Part shown: one piece after another, positions 33,566-42,556 of the stretch
Numbering within the stretch: position 1 is the first letter of the stretch
Layout: every line of letters begins with the position of its first letter
Source: a bacterium
GTDB lineage: Bacteria > Electryoneota > RPQS01
Assembly: GCA_013360195.1 (NCBI GenBank)
Contig: JABWCQ010000016.1
Location: forward strand, 1 to 64,000
Reading direction: 5' to 3'
Length of the DNA: 64,000 nt
Notes under the pieces: generated by a model
What the model saw: only the letters and a program-made list of their open reading frames with translations
Told to the model about the DNA's origin: nothing
Database searches by the model: none
Made by a program: the position numbers and the translations under genes

Positions 33566-35476
33566 ATGAGAATTCGTCGCCTATTGGTTTTGCTGATGTC
33601 GATGGTGATGACCAGCGCGGCTTTCGCGATTGACGCCCCGGAAGATTTGACTATCGCCGTTAACGGGAACGATGTCGTGCTGCGTTGGCAAGGTGTGGCT
33701 GGCGCGACGGAGTACAATGTCTACAAGGAGACCTCCGAAATCACAGACGTTAATCTCCTCTTCCCTTTCGCGACCACAAACGCATTGACTTTCACCGACA
33801 ACAACAGTGCCGGCAATCAGTTTTATTATGTCGTCACGGCGGTCGTGCCGGCCGGTGATCTCTCCGGTGTCATCAATGATACCTCCAACACTGCTGCGAA
33901 CAACGCTTTGGTTTTCGCTTCGAAGCTAGACGATCCGAGCATCTTCGGGCTTGACTATACGGATGCGAACGGCAACTACCTCATCGAGGGTTTGCCAGTC
34001 GGTACATATGAAGTCTGTGTTTATCTGTTGAATCGCCCGGTCGGAGTCACTTCAGTCGTCATTAATGACGGCGGCATCTCAAACTGGAATTACACATGGC
34101 CGGCGTTTTCGCGAACAATTGTACCGACCGTATTGAACGGCGTCGTGAACTGGACCAATGACCAGGTTTATGAGCTGGCAGGCCCGACGTCCGTGGCACC
34201 CGGTGCTACACTAAACATTGAAGAGGGAACTACCATAAACGGTTCTTCCTCAATTTCCGGCGATACGGTGAATGTACTGACGTTTCTCGAGGTCGAAGCA
34301 TCCGACGGCGCTAATCCCAATGGCGTTCTGAACATCAACGGTTCACAGCACAAGCCGGTTGTATTCACATCAGGCCGTTTGACCGGGACTCCGCGTGACG
34401 GCGATTGGGGTGGTTTGATTATTTCCGGTGACGCACAGAACAACCGCGGTAGAGTAGCGGTCGGCGAAGGCAATACAGGTCCGTTTGGCAATGCGCTTGC
34501 CAACGCTCAGAATGCTCAGAGCAGCGGTTCGCATCGCTATTTTCGTGTAGAGTTCGGCGGATTCAAGTTTACACCGACCAATGAGTTGAACTCACTCGCC
34601 TATCAGGCTGTCGGCAGCGGCACGACTTGCGAGTACTATCAGGCAATTAATGGTGCGGACGATGGCATTGAGTTCTTCGGTGGAACGAATTCGTGCAACC
34701 ACATCATTATCACCAACTCAGGCGACGACGCCATTGACTGGACGGACGGATGGGAAGGCCGCATTTGGAATGCTGTTGTTTACACACGCGGCGCGGCATC
34801 GGATAAGGGTATTGAGGCGGACAATCTTGAAGCGGACAATAATGCTACACCGCGCGCAAACGGTGTGCTCTCGAATATTACATTCGTAGGTCACCAGGGA
34901 AGTCCGGCGGCAGCGACTGATCTCTTGAATCCGCGTCGCGGCACGAAGTTCAATTGGTTCAACTTCATCGTTACGCTTGGCGGAGCGGGAGGTATTGATA
35001 TGGACAATAGTGCGACCGCAACGGCAGCGGCAGGCGGCGCTTCGCGATTTGATTACAGTCTGTTTTGGGATAATGGCGCGGCAGCGACTGAGGTAATCGA
35101 TCCAAACACTGGAGCAGGAATCGGCGATGGCCACTTCCGCTGCGAAGACGCGGAGTGGGACAACGTGAACGGTGTTCCTGCGGGCGGCATGACACTGAAT
35201 GGTCATATTCTCGCCGCACCGACAGGTTGGACTCAAAATATTTCGAACTTCCGTGGCACGGGCTTTGTCGGCACGAATGCTACGACGATTATTGCGAATC
35301 CGTTACTTTCAGACCCGACCAACTATGATGCTCGTCCGCTTACGGGTTCACCTGCTTTGAATGCGGCAAACGCGGCTCCAGCGGCGGTGCTGGCCACCTA
35401 CAGTTTGCCGTATGCACCCTACATCGGCGCTTTTAACGGCCCTAACGACAGCTGGCATGTCGGCTGGTCGCGATAA
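33566..35476 (+). CDS. secreted beta-helix-like protein with N-terminal Fn3-like domain
   Basis: The 636-residue protein has a signal peptide (LLVLLMSMVMTSAAFA) and then an Fn3-like segment (PEDLTIAVNGNDVVLRW to about residue 110). The rest is Gly/Asn-rich with repeating short strands: DGDWGGLIISGDAQNNRG, YFRVEFGGFKF, DDGIEFFGGTNSCNHIIITNSGDD. This is the pattern of a right-handed parallel beta helix seen in secreted proteins of FCB bacteria that are often paired with TonB receptors. The start at 33566 has AAGGAG 7 bases before it. No catalytic residues can be named. A ligand-capturing role together with the receptor upstream is inferred from position. Confidence 0.8.
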   Translation: MRIRRLLVLLMSMVMTSAAFAIDAPEDLTIAVNGNDVVLRWQGVAGATEYNVYKETSEITDVNLLFPFATTNALTFTDNNSAGNQFYYVVTAVVPAGDLSGVINDTSNTAANNALVFASKLDDPSIFGLDYTDANGNYLIEGLPVGTYEVCVYLLNRPVGVTSVVINDGGISNWNYTWPAFSRTIVPTVLNGVVNWTNDQVYELAGPTSVAPGATLNIEEGTTINGSSSISGDTVNVLTFLEVEASDGANPNGVLNINGSQHKPVVFTSGRLTGTPRDGDWGGLIISGDAQNNRGRVAVGEGNTGPFGNALANAQNAQSSGSHRYFRVEFGGFKFTPTNELNSLAYQAVGSGTTCEYYQAINGADDGIEFFGGTNSCNHIIITNSGDDAIDWTDGWEGRIWNAVVYTRGAASDKGIEADNLEADNNATPRANGVLSNITFVGHQGSPAAATDLLNPRRGTKFNWFNFIVTLGGAGGIDMDNSATATAAAGGASRFDYSLFWDNGAAATEVIDPNTGAGIGDGHFRCEDAEWDNVNGVPAGGMTLNGHILAAPTGWTQNISNFRGTGFVGTNATTIIANPLLSDPTNYDARPLTGSPALNAANAAPAAVLATYSLPYAPYIGAFNGPNDSWHVGWSR

Positions 35477-35502
35477 CGGAGCGATGTCCGATTGAATTGT
35501 CC

Positions 35503-35542
35503 ATGCACAGCGGGCCTGCAGCAATGCGGGTCCGCTGTGCAT
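35503..35542 (+). terminator. hairpin, probable terminator
   Basis: A 14-bp stem from ATGCACAGCGGGCC and its complement (one G-T pair) with a 12-base loop lies 27 bases after the stop. The T tract is weak, so it may also act by protecting the message end. Confidence 0.6.
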
Positions 35543-35560
35543 CAAACTTAAAAGAGATAA

Positions 35561-36067
35561 ATGAGAAAACAGATCTTGCTGGCACTATTCAGTACATATC
35601 TTTTCGTGCAAGGCTGCGTGAGCGATTCGCAAAAGGAGAGCGCACCGCTTCCAAACATGTTTCCTTCGCTTGAGGCGCTTGCCCTTGGAGTTGTGGAAGC
35701 GATTGAAGACTCGAGCCTTGAGAGATTGAAGTCCTTCTGCTTAACCGAGCAGGAATATCACGAAATTCTTTGGGCTGGTTTGCCAGAGCAGGAGGTTCGT
35801 GGAATGCCGGTTGAGAAGGCGTGGAGTTGGGTCGTCCGCGATGTTGAGAAGGCGGCACGACGATACATCGGTGACTTTGGCGGAATGGAGATCGCCTTGG
35901 TAAAAATAGTTCCACCACAAGAAGTGCGAAGCTATCCGACGATGAAGGTACATCGCGCGTTCCGGGTGTTCGCTTCAGCTAACGGCGGTGAAGCAGAGGA
36001 ATGGCGATTGCTAAATGTCATTCTCGAATACAAAGGGTGGTTTAAGGTTATTGCGTATAATGATTAA
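35561..36067 (+). CDS. small lipoprotein of unknown function
   Basis: The 168-residue protein has a lipoprotein signal (LLALFSTYLFVQGC, Cys 19). The mature part is mixed alpha/beta (LEALALGVVEAIEDSSLERLK, then YPTMKVHRAFRVFASANGGEAEEWRLLNV). The C-terminal strands EWRLLNVILEYKGWFKVIAY resemble NTF2/SnoaL-like cup domains, but this is weak. AGAGA lies before the ATG. It follows a terminator hairpin and is followed by another, so it is probably a single-gene unit. No family was recognised. Confidence 0.7.
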   Translation: MRKQILLALFSTYLFVQGCVSDSQKESAPLPNMFPSLEALALGVVEAIEDSSLERLKSFCLTEQEYHEILWAGLPEQEVRGMPVEKAWSWVVRDVEKAARRYIGDFGGMEIALVKIVPPQEVRSYPTMKVHRAFRVFASANGGEAEEWRLLNVILEYKGWFKVIAYND

Positions 36068-36113
36068 ACGGGTTGGTTTGGCCTTTTTCGGTAATTGCCT
36101 TCCTTATATATAT

Positions 36114-36127
36114 GCCCCGACAGGGGC
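36114..36127 (+). terminator. short terminator hairpin
   Basis: GCCCC-GACA-GGGGC is followed by TTTCTTGTT, 47 bases after the small lipoprotein gene. Confidence 0.75.
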
Positions 36128-36277
36128 TTTCTTGTTGGCTTTTGGACTGATTACGAGAGGCATTTGGCTGCATACCATTTGAACTAATGTTCTACTAAAA
36201 AGTTTCAGCCTCTCGTGGACTTTTGTTACGTTTCTAAAAAATAAAGCTTTACAGAATTAATTTGATTGCCTGGGAAC

Positions 36278-36306
36278 TTGACAAAGACTTTCGCGTTTCT
36301 TATATT
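36278..36306 (+). promoter_or_regulatory. strong sigma-70-type promoter of the TolC-RND-ArsR operon
   Basis: TTGACA (36278-36283), a 17-base spacer and TATATT (36301-36306) give a near-consensus promoter. Transcription should start near 36313, inside the palindrome at 36312-36327. Confidence 0.8.
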
Positions 36307-36311
36307 ACTAA

Positions 36312-36327
36312 ATGTTCATATAAACAT
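36312..36327. promoter_or_regulatory. candidate ArsR/SmtB operator
   Basis: ATGTTCATATAAACAT matches its own reverse complement at 14 of 16 positions and covers the predicted transcription start. AT-rich 12 to 16-base palindromes over the start site are typical of ArsR/SmtB repressors, and the operon encodes one at 42557. The link is inference. Confidence 0.6.
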
Positions 36328-36335
36328 ATTCGATT

Positions 36336-37667
36336 ATGAAAAAAGTCCCATTTCTCATTTTCCTGTGGTTGCCCACCTTTCTTTGGGCCCAGTCCGGACT
36401 GACAATAAAAGAGGCCACCGAGTTAGCGGTCAGTCGCCACCCGCAAGTACGGGCAGCAGAGGCGCGTTCGCAAGCGGCTCGCGCGGCGGCGAGACAAGCC
36501 ATCGGATACCGCTTGCCATCGGTGGATGTCTCTGAAACCTTCATACGAACCAACAATCCGGCGGAGGCCTTTGCCTTTCAGATGAATCAGGAGCGATTCA
36601 GCATGGCGGAGTTCGGCAATCCTGCGAATGATCCGAACAATCCGGAATTGCTGAACACATACATGACGCGAGTTGAGGCGAGTTTGCCGTTATTCACCGG
36701 CGGCATGCTGCACGGCAGAACGCTGCAAGCACGGAGTATGGCGCGAGCTGCAGAACAGGAAGAGGTCAGAACACGCGAGAGCGTTGTGTTTGAAACGACC
36801 GCCGCGTGGCTCAATTTGAGCAAGGCACGTGAACACGCCGACTTGATGAAACGCACATTGGCGACGGCGGAAGCGCATCTTGCCCGGGCCGAGGAATATT
36901 TCAAGCAAGGAATGCTCGCACCTAATGACATCTTGAGAGCGAAGGTGTTTGTCGCGGAGATGCAGGAGTATAAAGTGCGAGCGGACGAGCAGGAGCAACT
37001 GGCGCAGGCGGCATTGAATTTCCACTTGGGGAATCCGCAGGACACGAAGATTGATCTTGCCGAACCGGAGACAACTGATTACGACAATCCTGCATTAGAC
37101 ATTGCGATTGCCACAGCATTGGAACAGCGACCGGATTTGCGGGCCGCTCAGGAGAAGCTTCGCGCTGGCCGGCTTGAGACAACCGTTGCGCGCTCCGCGT
37201 TTTCTCCTCAGATTGGACTTGTAGGCCGCTATGATTTGTACGATGAAGAGCTCTTCGGGGACAACGGGTCGTCGTGGGCAATCATGGGACAGGCCAAGAT
37301 TAATCTGTTTCGCGGAGGAGCAGACAGATTCGCTTTGCAGAAGGCGGCAATGGACGCTCGTGCAGGAGAAGCTGACATCAATAGATTCAAAGAGGGCGTG
37401 AAGCTCGAGGTGCGGCAGGTCGTTGCGGAGCGTTCGACCGCCAAATTCAGACTTGACGCTGCAAGAACTGCATCGGAAGCAGGGAGAGAGAATCTGCGCA
37501 TCACAGAAGCACGCTTCGCACAGGGAGTCTCCAAGATGACCGACTTGCTGGACGCGCAGACGGCATTGCGGGAACTCGAGCTGCGCGAACTAATGGCGCG
37601 TTACGACCTCCTGCTTGCGGATTACCGAATTCAATTTGTCACCGGCCAATCACTACTTACAAAATAG
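36336..37667 (+). CDS. TolC-family outer-membrane efflux protein
   Basis: The 443-residue protein has a short signal peptide (FLIFLWLPTFLWA) and two TolC-type halves: LTIKEATELAVSRHPQVRAAE at the start, SLPLFTGGMLHG in the first barrel hairpin and INLFRGGADRFA in the second, with long helices such as NLRITEARFAQGVSKMTDLLD. It opens a six-gene efflux operon and gives the outer-membrane duct for the adaptor and RND pump. Its promoter and operator candidate lie just upstream. Confidence 0.92.
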   Translation: MKKVPFLIFLWLPTFLWAQSGLTIKEATELAVSRHPQVRAAEARSQAARAAARQAIGYRLPSVDVSETFIRTNNPAEAFAFQMNQERFSMAEFGNPANDPNNPELLNTYMTRVEASLPLFTGGMLHGRTLQARSMARAAEQEEVRTRESVVFETTAAWLNLSKAREHADLMKRTLATAEAHLARAEEYFKQGMLAPNDILRAKVFVAEMQEYKVRADEQEQLAQAALNFHLGNPQDTKIDLAEPETTDYDNPALDIAIATALEQRPDLRAAQEKLRAGRLETTVARSAFSPQIGLVGRYDLYDEELFGDNGSSWAIMGQAKINLFRGGADRFALQKAAMDARAGEADINRFKEGVKLEVRQVVAERSTAKFRLDAARTASEAGRENLRITEARFAQGVSKMTDLLDAQTALRELELRELMARYDLLLADYRIQFVTGQSLLTK

Positions 37668-37669
37668 AT

Positions 37670-38737
37670 ATGAAAAAGACCCTGTTTTTACTTAGCGCGC
37701 TTTCCATTTCACTCTACGTGTCAAGCTGCTCGCATGAGGCCAAGCTTGCCACAGCCAACGAGACGAGCTTGAAGGCACAAACCGCGGTAGTTGCAATGCG
37801 TGAAGTGCCGGCCATCATTTCTGTCCGCGGAACAATTCACGCCGAAGACGACGCAGTTCTTTCGAGTCGCGCGATGGGACCTGTCGTCCGGGAGCGTGTC
37901 AGATTAGGTGACCGCGTTCGCAAAGGAGACATTCTGCTTGAGATTGAAGAGAGAATGAACGGCGGCATGCTCGCCCAAGCCAAAGGCGCGTTGTCACAGG
38001 CGCAGGCTGCGCACTCGCTAGCCGCAACAAACCTGCGGCGCTTCGAAGCGCTGTACGATGCGCAGGCTTGCTCGCAGCTTGAACTTGATTTGGCACGTAT
38101 GCAATATGAATCCGCCGAGGGCGCACTCACACAGGCGCAAGGAGCAGTAGACGCGGCGGGTGCGGTGGCCAATGAAAGCAGCGTGCGCGCACCGTTCGAC
38201 GGTGTGGTCGTGGAAAAGTTTGTAAACGTCGGCGACCTGGTCGCTCCGGGTCGTCCGCTGATTCGCATTCAAACTTCGTCCGGCAGAGACTTGCATTTCA
38301 CAGTACGAGCATCCGAGTCATCCGATCTCACCGTGGGAACGGAGATAAACTGCACGCTTGACCACTCTGGCCGTTCAGTTAAGGCGACTATTACCGAACT
38401 CGCGCCGTCAGCCGATCCAATGACACACTCGGTGGTCGTTAGAGCCCGACTGAGTGATGCGGACTCATTGGCGGCAGGGCATACGGCGGCCGCAGAGATT
38501 CCGGGAAAACCGGTGCGTGTCCTGCTCGCACCGAAGAGCGCCGTATACGCCGCAGGAGGCGTTAACCTTGCGACTATCGTCGATCAAAACGGTGTTGCCC
38601 GTAATCGCGCGGTCACGGTTGGGCGCGTTCGCGGCGAAGAAATCGAAATCATGTCCGGACTCAATGAAGGCGATATGGTTGTACTGAATCGCACAGGTCT
38701 TATAGCCGAGGGCACACGCATCGAGAGGGCAGGTTAA
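37670..38737 (+). CDS. RND efflux periplasmic adaptor lipoprotein
   Basis: The 355-residue protein has a lipobox (LYVSSCS), a lipoyl half (VRGTIHAEDDAVLSSRAMGPV), an alpha hairpin rich in Ala and Gln (QAKGALSQAQAAHSLAATN), a second lipoyl half (SSVRAPFDGVVVEKFVNVGD) and beta-barrel and membrane-proximal domains. This is the standard membrane-fusion lay-out for RND pumps. It starts two bases after the TolC gene and its stop overlaps the RND start (TAATG). Confidence 0.93.
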   Translation: MKKTLFLLSALSISLYVSSCSHEAKLATANETSLKAQTAVVAMREVPAIISVRGTIHAEDDAVLSSRAMGPVVRERVRLGDRVRKGDILLEIEERMNGGMLAQAKGALSQAQAAHSLAATNLRRFEALYDAQACSQLELDLARMQYESAEGALTQAQGAVDAAGAVANESSVRAPFDGVVVEKFVNVGDLVAPGRPLIRIQTSSGRDLHFTVRASESSDLTVGTEINCTLDHSGRSVKATITELAPSADPMTHSVVVRARLSDADSLAAGHTAAAEIPGKPVRVLLAPKSAVYAAGGVNLATIVDQNGVARNRAVTVGRVRGEEIEIMSGLNEGDMVVLNRTGLIAEGTRIERAG

Positions 38738-41700
38738 TGAGCGAAAACACACCGCAGAACCTGCGCGAGGAGATGCTGGAGATTCGCAGGGAGGCGAGAC
38801 GGGAGAAACTGTCGCGCAAAAAGATTGGAGCATCCGGACGGCTCGCAGCTTCGTTTCTCGACTCGAAGCTAACACCGCTGCTAATCGTCGTTTCCCTGCT
38901 TGTTGGAGTGCTCGCGCTGATGGTTACGCCGCGAGAGGAAGAGCCGCAGATTAAGGTGCCGATGGTGGATGTCACCGTCGGTTTCCCCGGAGCAAGCGCG
39001 CAGGAAATTGAACGGCACATTGTCACGCCGCTTGAAAAGGTACTCTACGAAATCGAAAATGTGGAGTACATCTATTCGACATCGCAGCCGTCCGGCGGCC
39101 TGATCATTGTGCGGTTCTATGTAGGCACGGACGCTGAGCAGGCCATCACGCGGATTCACGCAAAACTTGCGGCCCATACGAATGAATTGCCGCAAGGAGC
39201 AACGCAACCGGTTGTCAAACTGCGCTCGATTGACGATGTCCCCGCAATCGCGTACACGTTTTGGAGTACGCAGGTATCGCCGGTGGAATTGCGGCGAGTT
39301 GCGGATGAAGTCCGCACGGAAATCACTCAACATCCGCGCGTGGCACAGGCTTGGCTCATCGGCGGCCAACGACGCGCCGTTCGAATCACTTTTGACCGCG
39401 ACAAACTCTCTGCATATCATGTTTCACTTTTGCAGGCATACGGAGCAATTTCCGCCGCAAACTGGAAGCTGCCGGCAGGTTTGATGACTGCAGACAACCG
39501 CACAACCGAAGTTCAAATCGGAGCATTCGTCAAGAATGCGGACGAAGTTCGCAATCTAGTCGTCGCCACGATGAACGGCAAACCCGTATATCTGAGAGAC
39601 GTGGCGGACATCACAGACGGACCGGAGGAACCCGCTCAGTATGTTTGGATGGGAAGCGGACCGGCCGCACCGGAGAAAGACATTCCTGTTCCGGGATTGG
39701 ACGCGCCGGCTATCACACTTGCCATTTCCAAGAAGCCGGGAACCAATGCGGTCGATTTGGTCAAAGAGCTGGACTCTCGACTTGATGAATTGAAGAGTTC
39801 GCTGGTACCGTCCGACATCACAATCACGAAAACGCGCGACTACGGTTTCACTGCGCGAGAGAAGTCCAACGAGCTGATTTTCCATGTCGGACTGGCAACG
39901 GTCTCCGTGGTGTTCCTCATGTTGCTAATGCTTGGACGCCGGGAAGCCATCGTCGTCCTGGTTGCGGTGCCTGTTACGCTTGCCTTGACACTCGCCTCGA
40001 GTTACTTCTTCGGATACACGCTAAATCGTGTAACGCTCTTCGCGCTGATTTTCTCAATTGGTATTCTTGTTGATGACGCAATTGTTGTTGTCGAGAACAT
40101 TCACCGGCACTATCAGCTGCGATGGACAAACGCCAAGCACGCGACGATTTTCGGAACGGACGAAGTCGGTAATCCAACAATTCTCGCCACTCTAACGGTA
40201 ATCGCAGCGCTGCTTCCGCTTGCCTTCGTGTCCGGGCTTATGGGTCCCTATATGCGGCCGATTCCGGTCAACGCGTCTGCGGCAATGCTATTCTCACTTC
40301 TCGTCGCGTTCGTGGTTTCACCGTGGCTGACGTACAGGTTGTTTGGCGGATCAAAGGCGGTTGACGAGTCGCATCATCATTTCGATGAGACAGAAGAGGA
40401 GAGCAAGCTCCAGCGGCTGTATTCAAAGGTCATGCAACCGCTGCTGGTGAGCGGCAAGAAGCAGATTCTGGTACTTGGCGGGATTGTCGCGATACTGCTT
40501 GTTTCGATGGCGCTCTTTCCGCTTCGCTGGGTGGTTGTGAAGATGATGCCGTATGACAACAAGAGCGAATTGCAGGTTGTCATTGACGCGCCTGAGGACT
40601 TTTCACTTGAGAGAACCAATGCCGCCGCCCGCGAAATGGCAGAGTTGTTTACGACTATGCAAGAGGTGACGGATTATCAGGTTTACGTCGGTACTTCGGC
40701 GCCGTTCAATTTCAACGGGCTGGTAAGATACTACTTCATGCGCAGCGGCCCTAATGTGGCGGATATTCAAGTCAATCTTGTGAACAAGCACCTCCGTGAC
40801 GACGAGAGTCATGATATCGCGAAGGCCGTACGCGTGAAGCTGCTGCCGATCGCAGAGAAGCACGGAGTAAATCTGAAGGTGACCGAAGTTCCGCCGGGGC
40901 CGCCTGTTTTGTCCACCATGGTGGCAGAAATTTACGGACCGGATCGCGACGGGCGGAGAGAGGTTGCAGCGCAGGTCAAGGATATTTTCGCAACGACCGA
41001 TGGAATTGTCGATGTTGACTGGATGGTCGAAGATGCCGCTCCTTTGACTGAGCTTATTGTAGACCAAGAGAAGGCCGCAGCAGTTGGCATTACACCGGAG
41101 ATGATTTCGCGTACTCTTCGCGTTGCAGTAAGCGGCGCCGAGGCAGGACTGCTGCATGTGGAACAGGATCGCTCGGAAGTGCCCTTGATTATGCGGCTGG
41201 ATTTGACACAACGGTCGCGATTTGAGGAGCTTGCAAGCCTTAAACTGCACGGAGCAAGCGGACAACTCGTGCCGCTCGGTGAGCTTGTCAAACCGATGCA
41301 AGAATCACGCGAGTCGTACATCTATCACAAGAATCTGCAGCCTGTCACGTACGTGATTGGAGAGGTTGCCGGAACGGAGGAGTCGCCGGTCTACGGCATC
41401 CTGAATATGAACGAACGGCTAAAGGATGTGAAGACCCCGGACGGAACTGAACTTGCCGTTATGTCAACACACATGCCGGAGAGCAGTCGTCAGTACGCGC
41501 TTAAGTGGGACGGTGAGTGGCACATCACGTACGAGGTGTTTCGTGACATGGGTGCGGCATTCGGCGTGGTCGTCCTGCTCATTTATGTGCTGGTCGTGGG
41601 ATGGTTCGGAAGTTTTGTCACTCCGCTCATCATCATGGCTCCGATTCCATTGACTCTGATTGGCATTCTGCCGGGTCACGCGCTGCTGGGAACGTTTTTT

Positions 41701-42048
41701 ACAGCGACGTCAATGATTGGATTCATCGCCCTGTCAGGGATCGTGGTCAGAAACTCGATTCTATTGGTGGATTTCATCAATCAGGAGATTCGGGCGGGCG
41801 AGTCACTTGAAGATGCGGTGATGAAGGCCGGGGCAGTGAGATTCAGGCCGATTGTATTGACAGCGTTGGCATTAGTAGTCGGAGCCGGTGTGATATATCT
41901 CGATCCGATATTTCAGGGACTCGCCGTGTCGCTCATTTTCGGGGTGATTGCATCGACCGCATTGACACTTGTGGTGATTCCGCTGCTTTATTACATCTAT
42001 TTGAAATATGCAGGCACCAGCGGCCTGCTTGAAACCGAGTCACAATAA
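38737..42048 (+). CDS. RND efflux pump inner-membrane subunit (AcrB/HAE1-like)
   Basis: The 1103-residue protein has the RND plan of 12 helices and two large periplasmic loops. The proton-relay acidic pair in TM4 is visible (GILVDDAIVVVENI). The N terminus carries an unusual charged extension of about 45 residues (EEMLEIRREARREKLSRKKI) before TM1. A His-rich linker DESHHHFDETEEES lies in the cytoplasmic region after TM6, where it might bind a metal. Most RND proteins are about 1040 residues, so both additions explain its length. The substrate is unknown; the downstream PII-like and ArsR genes suggest metal, arsenical or sulfide stress. Confidence 0.92.
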   Translation: MSENTPQNLREEMLEIRREARREKLSRKKIGASGRLAASFLDSKLTPLLIVVSLLVGVLALMVTPREEEPQIKVPMVDVTVGFPGASAQEIERHIVTPLEKVLYEIENVEYIYSTSQPSGGLIIVRFYVGTDAEQAITRIHAKLAAHTNELPQGATQPVVKLRSIDDVPAIAYTFWSTQVSPVELRRVADEVRTEITQHPRVAQAWLIGGQRRAVRITFDRDKLSAYHVSLLQAYGAISAANWKLPAGLMTADNRTTEVQIGAFVKNADEVRNLVVATMNGKPVYLRDVADITDGPEEPAQYVWMGSGPAAPEKDIPVPGLDAPAITLAISKKPGTNAVDLVKELDSRLDELKSSLVPSDITITKTRDYGFTAREKSNELIFHVGLATVSVVFLMLLMLGRREAIVVLVAVPVTLALTLASSYFFGYTLNRVTLFALIFSIGILVDDAIVVVENIHRHYQLRWTNAKHATIFGTDEVGNPTILATLTVIAALLPLAFVSGLMGPYMRPIPVNASAAMLFSLLVAFVVSPWLTYRLFGGSKAVDESHHHFDETEEESKLQRLYSKVMQPLLVSGKKQILVLGGIVAILLVSMALFPLRWVVVKMMPYDNKSELQVVIDAPEDFSLERTNAAAREMAELFTTMQEVTDYQVYVGTSAPFNFNGLVRYYFMRSGPNVADIQVNLVNKHLRDDESHDIAKAVRVKLLPIAEKHGVNLKVTEVPPGPPVLSTMVAEIYGPDRDGRREVAAQVKDIFATTDGIVDVDWMVEDAAPLTELIVDQEKAAAVGITPEMISRTLRVAVSGAEAGLLHVEQDRSEVPLIMRLDLTQRSRFEELASLKLHGASGQLVPLGELVKPMQESRESYIYHKNLQPVTYVIGEVAGTEESPVYGILNMNERLKDVKTPDGTELAVMSTHMPESSRQYALKWDGEWHITYEVFRDMGAAFGVVVLLIYVLVVGWFGSFVTPLIIMAPIPLTLIGILPGHALLGTFFTATSMIGFIALSGIVVRNSILLVDFINQEIRAGESLEDAVMKAGAVRFRPIVLTALALVVGAGVIYLDPIFQGLAVSLIFGVIASTALTLVVIPLLYYIYLKYAGTSGLLETESQ

Positions 42049-42068
42049 ACTTGAAAAGGGTGTTCAAT

Positions 42069-42257
42069 ATGCGTGTGGAAGAAGCGGTTCGTTTGATGGC
42101 AGGTGTGGTCATACTCATCAGCCTTGCACTTACAATCTGGGTCAGTCACTGGTGGTTACTCCTGACGACGTTTGTCGCGTTGAATCTCATTCAATCGGCG
42201 TTCAGCAAGTGGTGTCCGGCGATAACTATTTTCCGCAAACTTGGCTTGAAAGGTTGA
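42069..42257 (+). CDS. DUF2892 (YgaP-type) small membrane protein
   Basis: The 62-residue protein has two hydrophobic helices and the DUF2892 signature: MRVEEAVRLMAGVVILIS at the start and QSAFSKWCPAITIFRKLG at the end, with the conserved Cys-Pro. In YgaP and similar proteins this domain is joined to rhodanese; as a stand-alone gene it is common in efflux and sulfur operons. The ATG at 42069 is preferred over a TTG at 42051. It follows the RND gene by 20 bases. Its function in the family is not established. Confidence 0.88.
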   Translation: MRVEEAVRLMAGVVILISLALTIWVSHWWLLLTTFVALNLIQSAFSKWCPAITIFRKLGLKG

Positions 42258-42263
42258 CCCAGA

Positions 42264-42548
42264 ATGGAGATGCTTGTTGTGTTCGCGAAGGCTGAACTTC
42301 GCGAGGAGATTGAGCTGGTACTGACGAAGCAGGGTGTTCCGGGTTTCACGGAAATACCGGATGCGCACGGTGTCGGCACAAGCGGAGTACGCATGGGCAG
42401 CGCAGTTCACCCCAAGACTTCTGTCATCCTGATGACCGTAGTGGATACGGAGCTTCGGTCAAGAATAGTACAGATTTTGAAGGACTACACGAAAGTATGC
42501 AATTGTCATATTTCTTGTGTATATTGGCCGGTCGAAGTTGCAATTTAG
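42264..42548 (+). CDS. PII-like small protein
   Basis: The 94-residue protein fits the ferredoxin-like fold of the PII/GlnB superfamily: MEMLVVFAKAELREEIELVL, a Gly-rich T-loop-like stretch (PDAHGVGTSGVRMGSAVH) and KTSVILMTVVDTELRSRIVQIL. It lacks the uridylylated Tyr and full nucleotide site of GlnB, so it is not a nitrogen sensor. PII-like proteins (for example DUF3240) occur beside RND metal pumps, and this one could gate the pump upstream. Two Cys near the end (KVCNCHISC) could bind a metal. It begins 6 bases after the DUF2892 gene. Confidence 0.75.
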   Translation: MEMLVVFAKAELREEIELVLTKQGVPGFTEIPDAHGVGTSGVRMGSAVHPKTSVILMTVVDTELRSRIVQILKDYTKVCNCHISCVYWPVEVAI

Positions 42549-42556
42549 GAAGCGGA

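Noticed and set aside
36153-36216. Inverted repeat ACGAGAGGC / GCCTCTCGT with a 46-base loop, as a possible regulatory RNA
   Set aside because: The loop is long and unstructured by eye, no T run follows and no promoter precedes it. It may be chance or a remnant.
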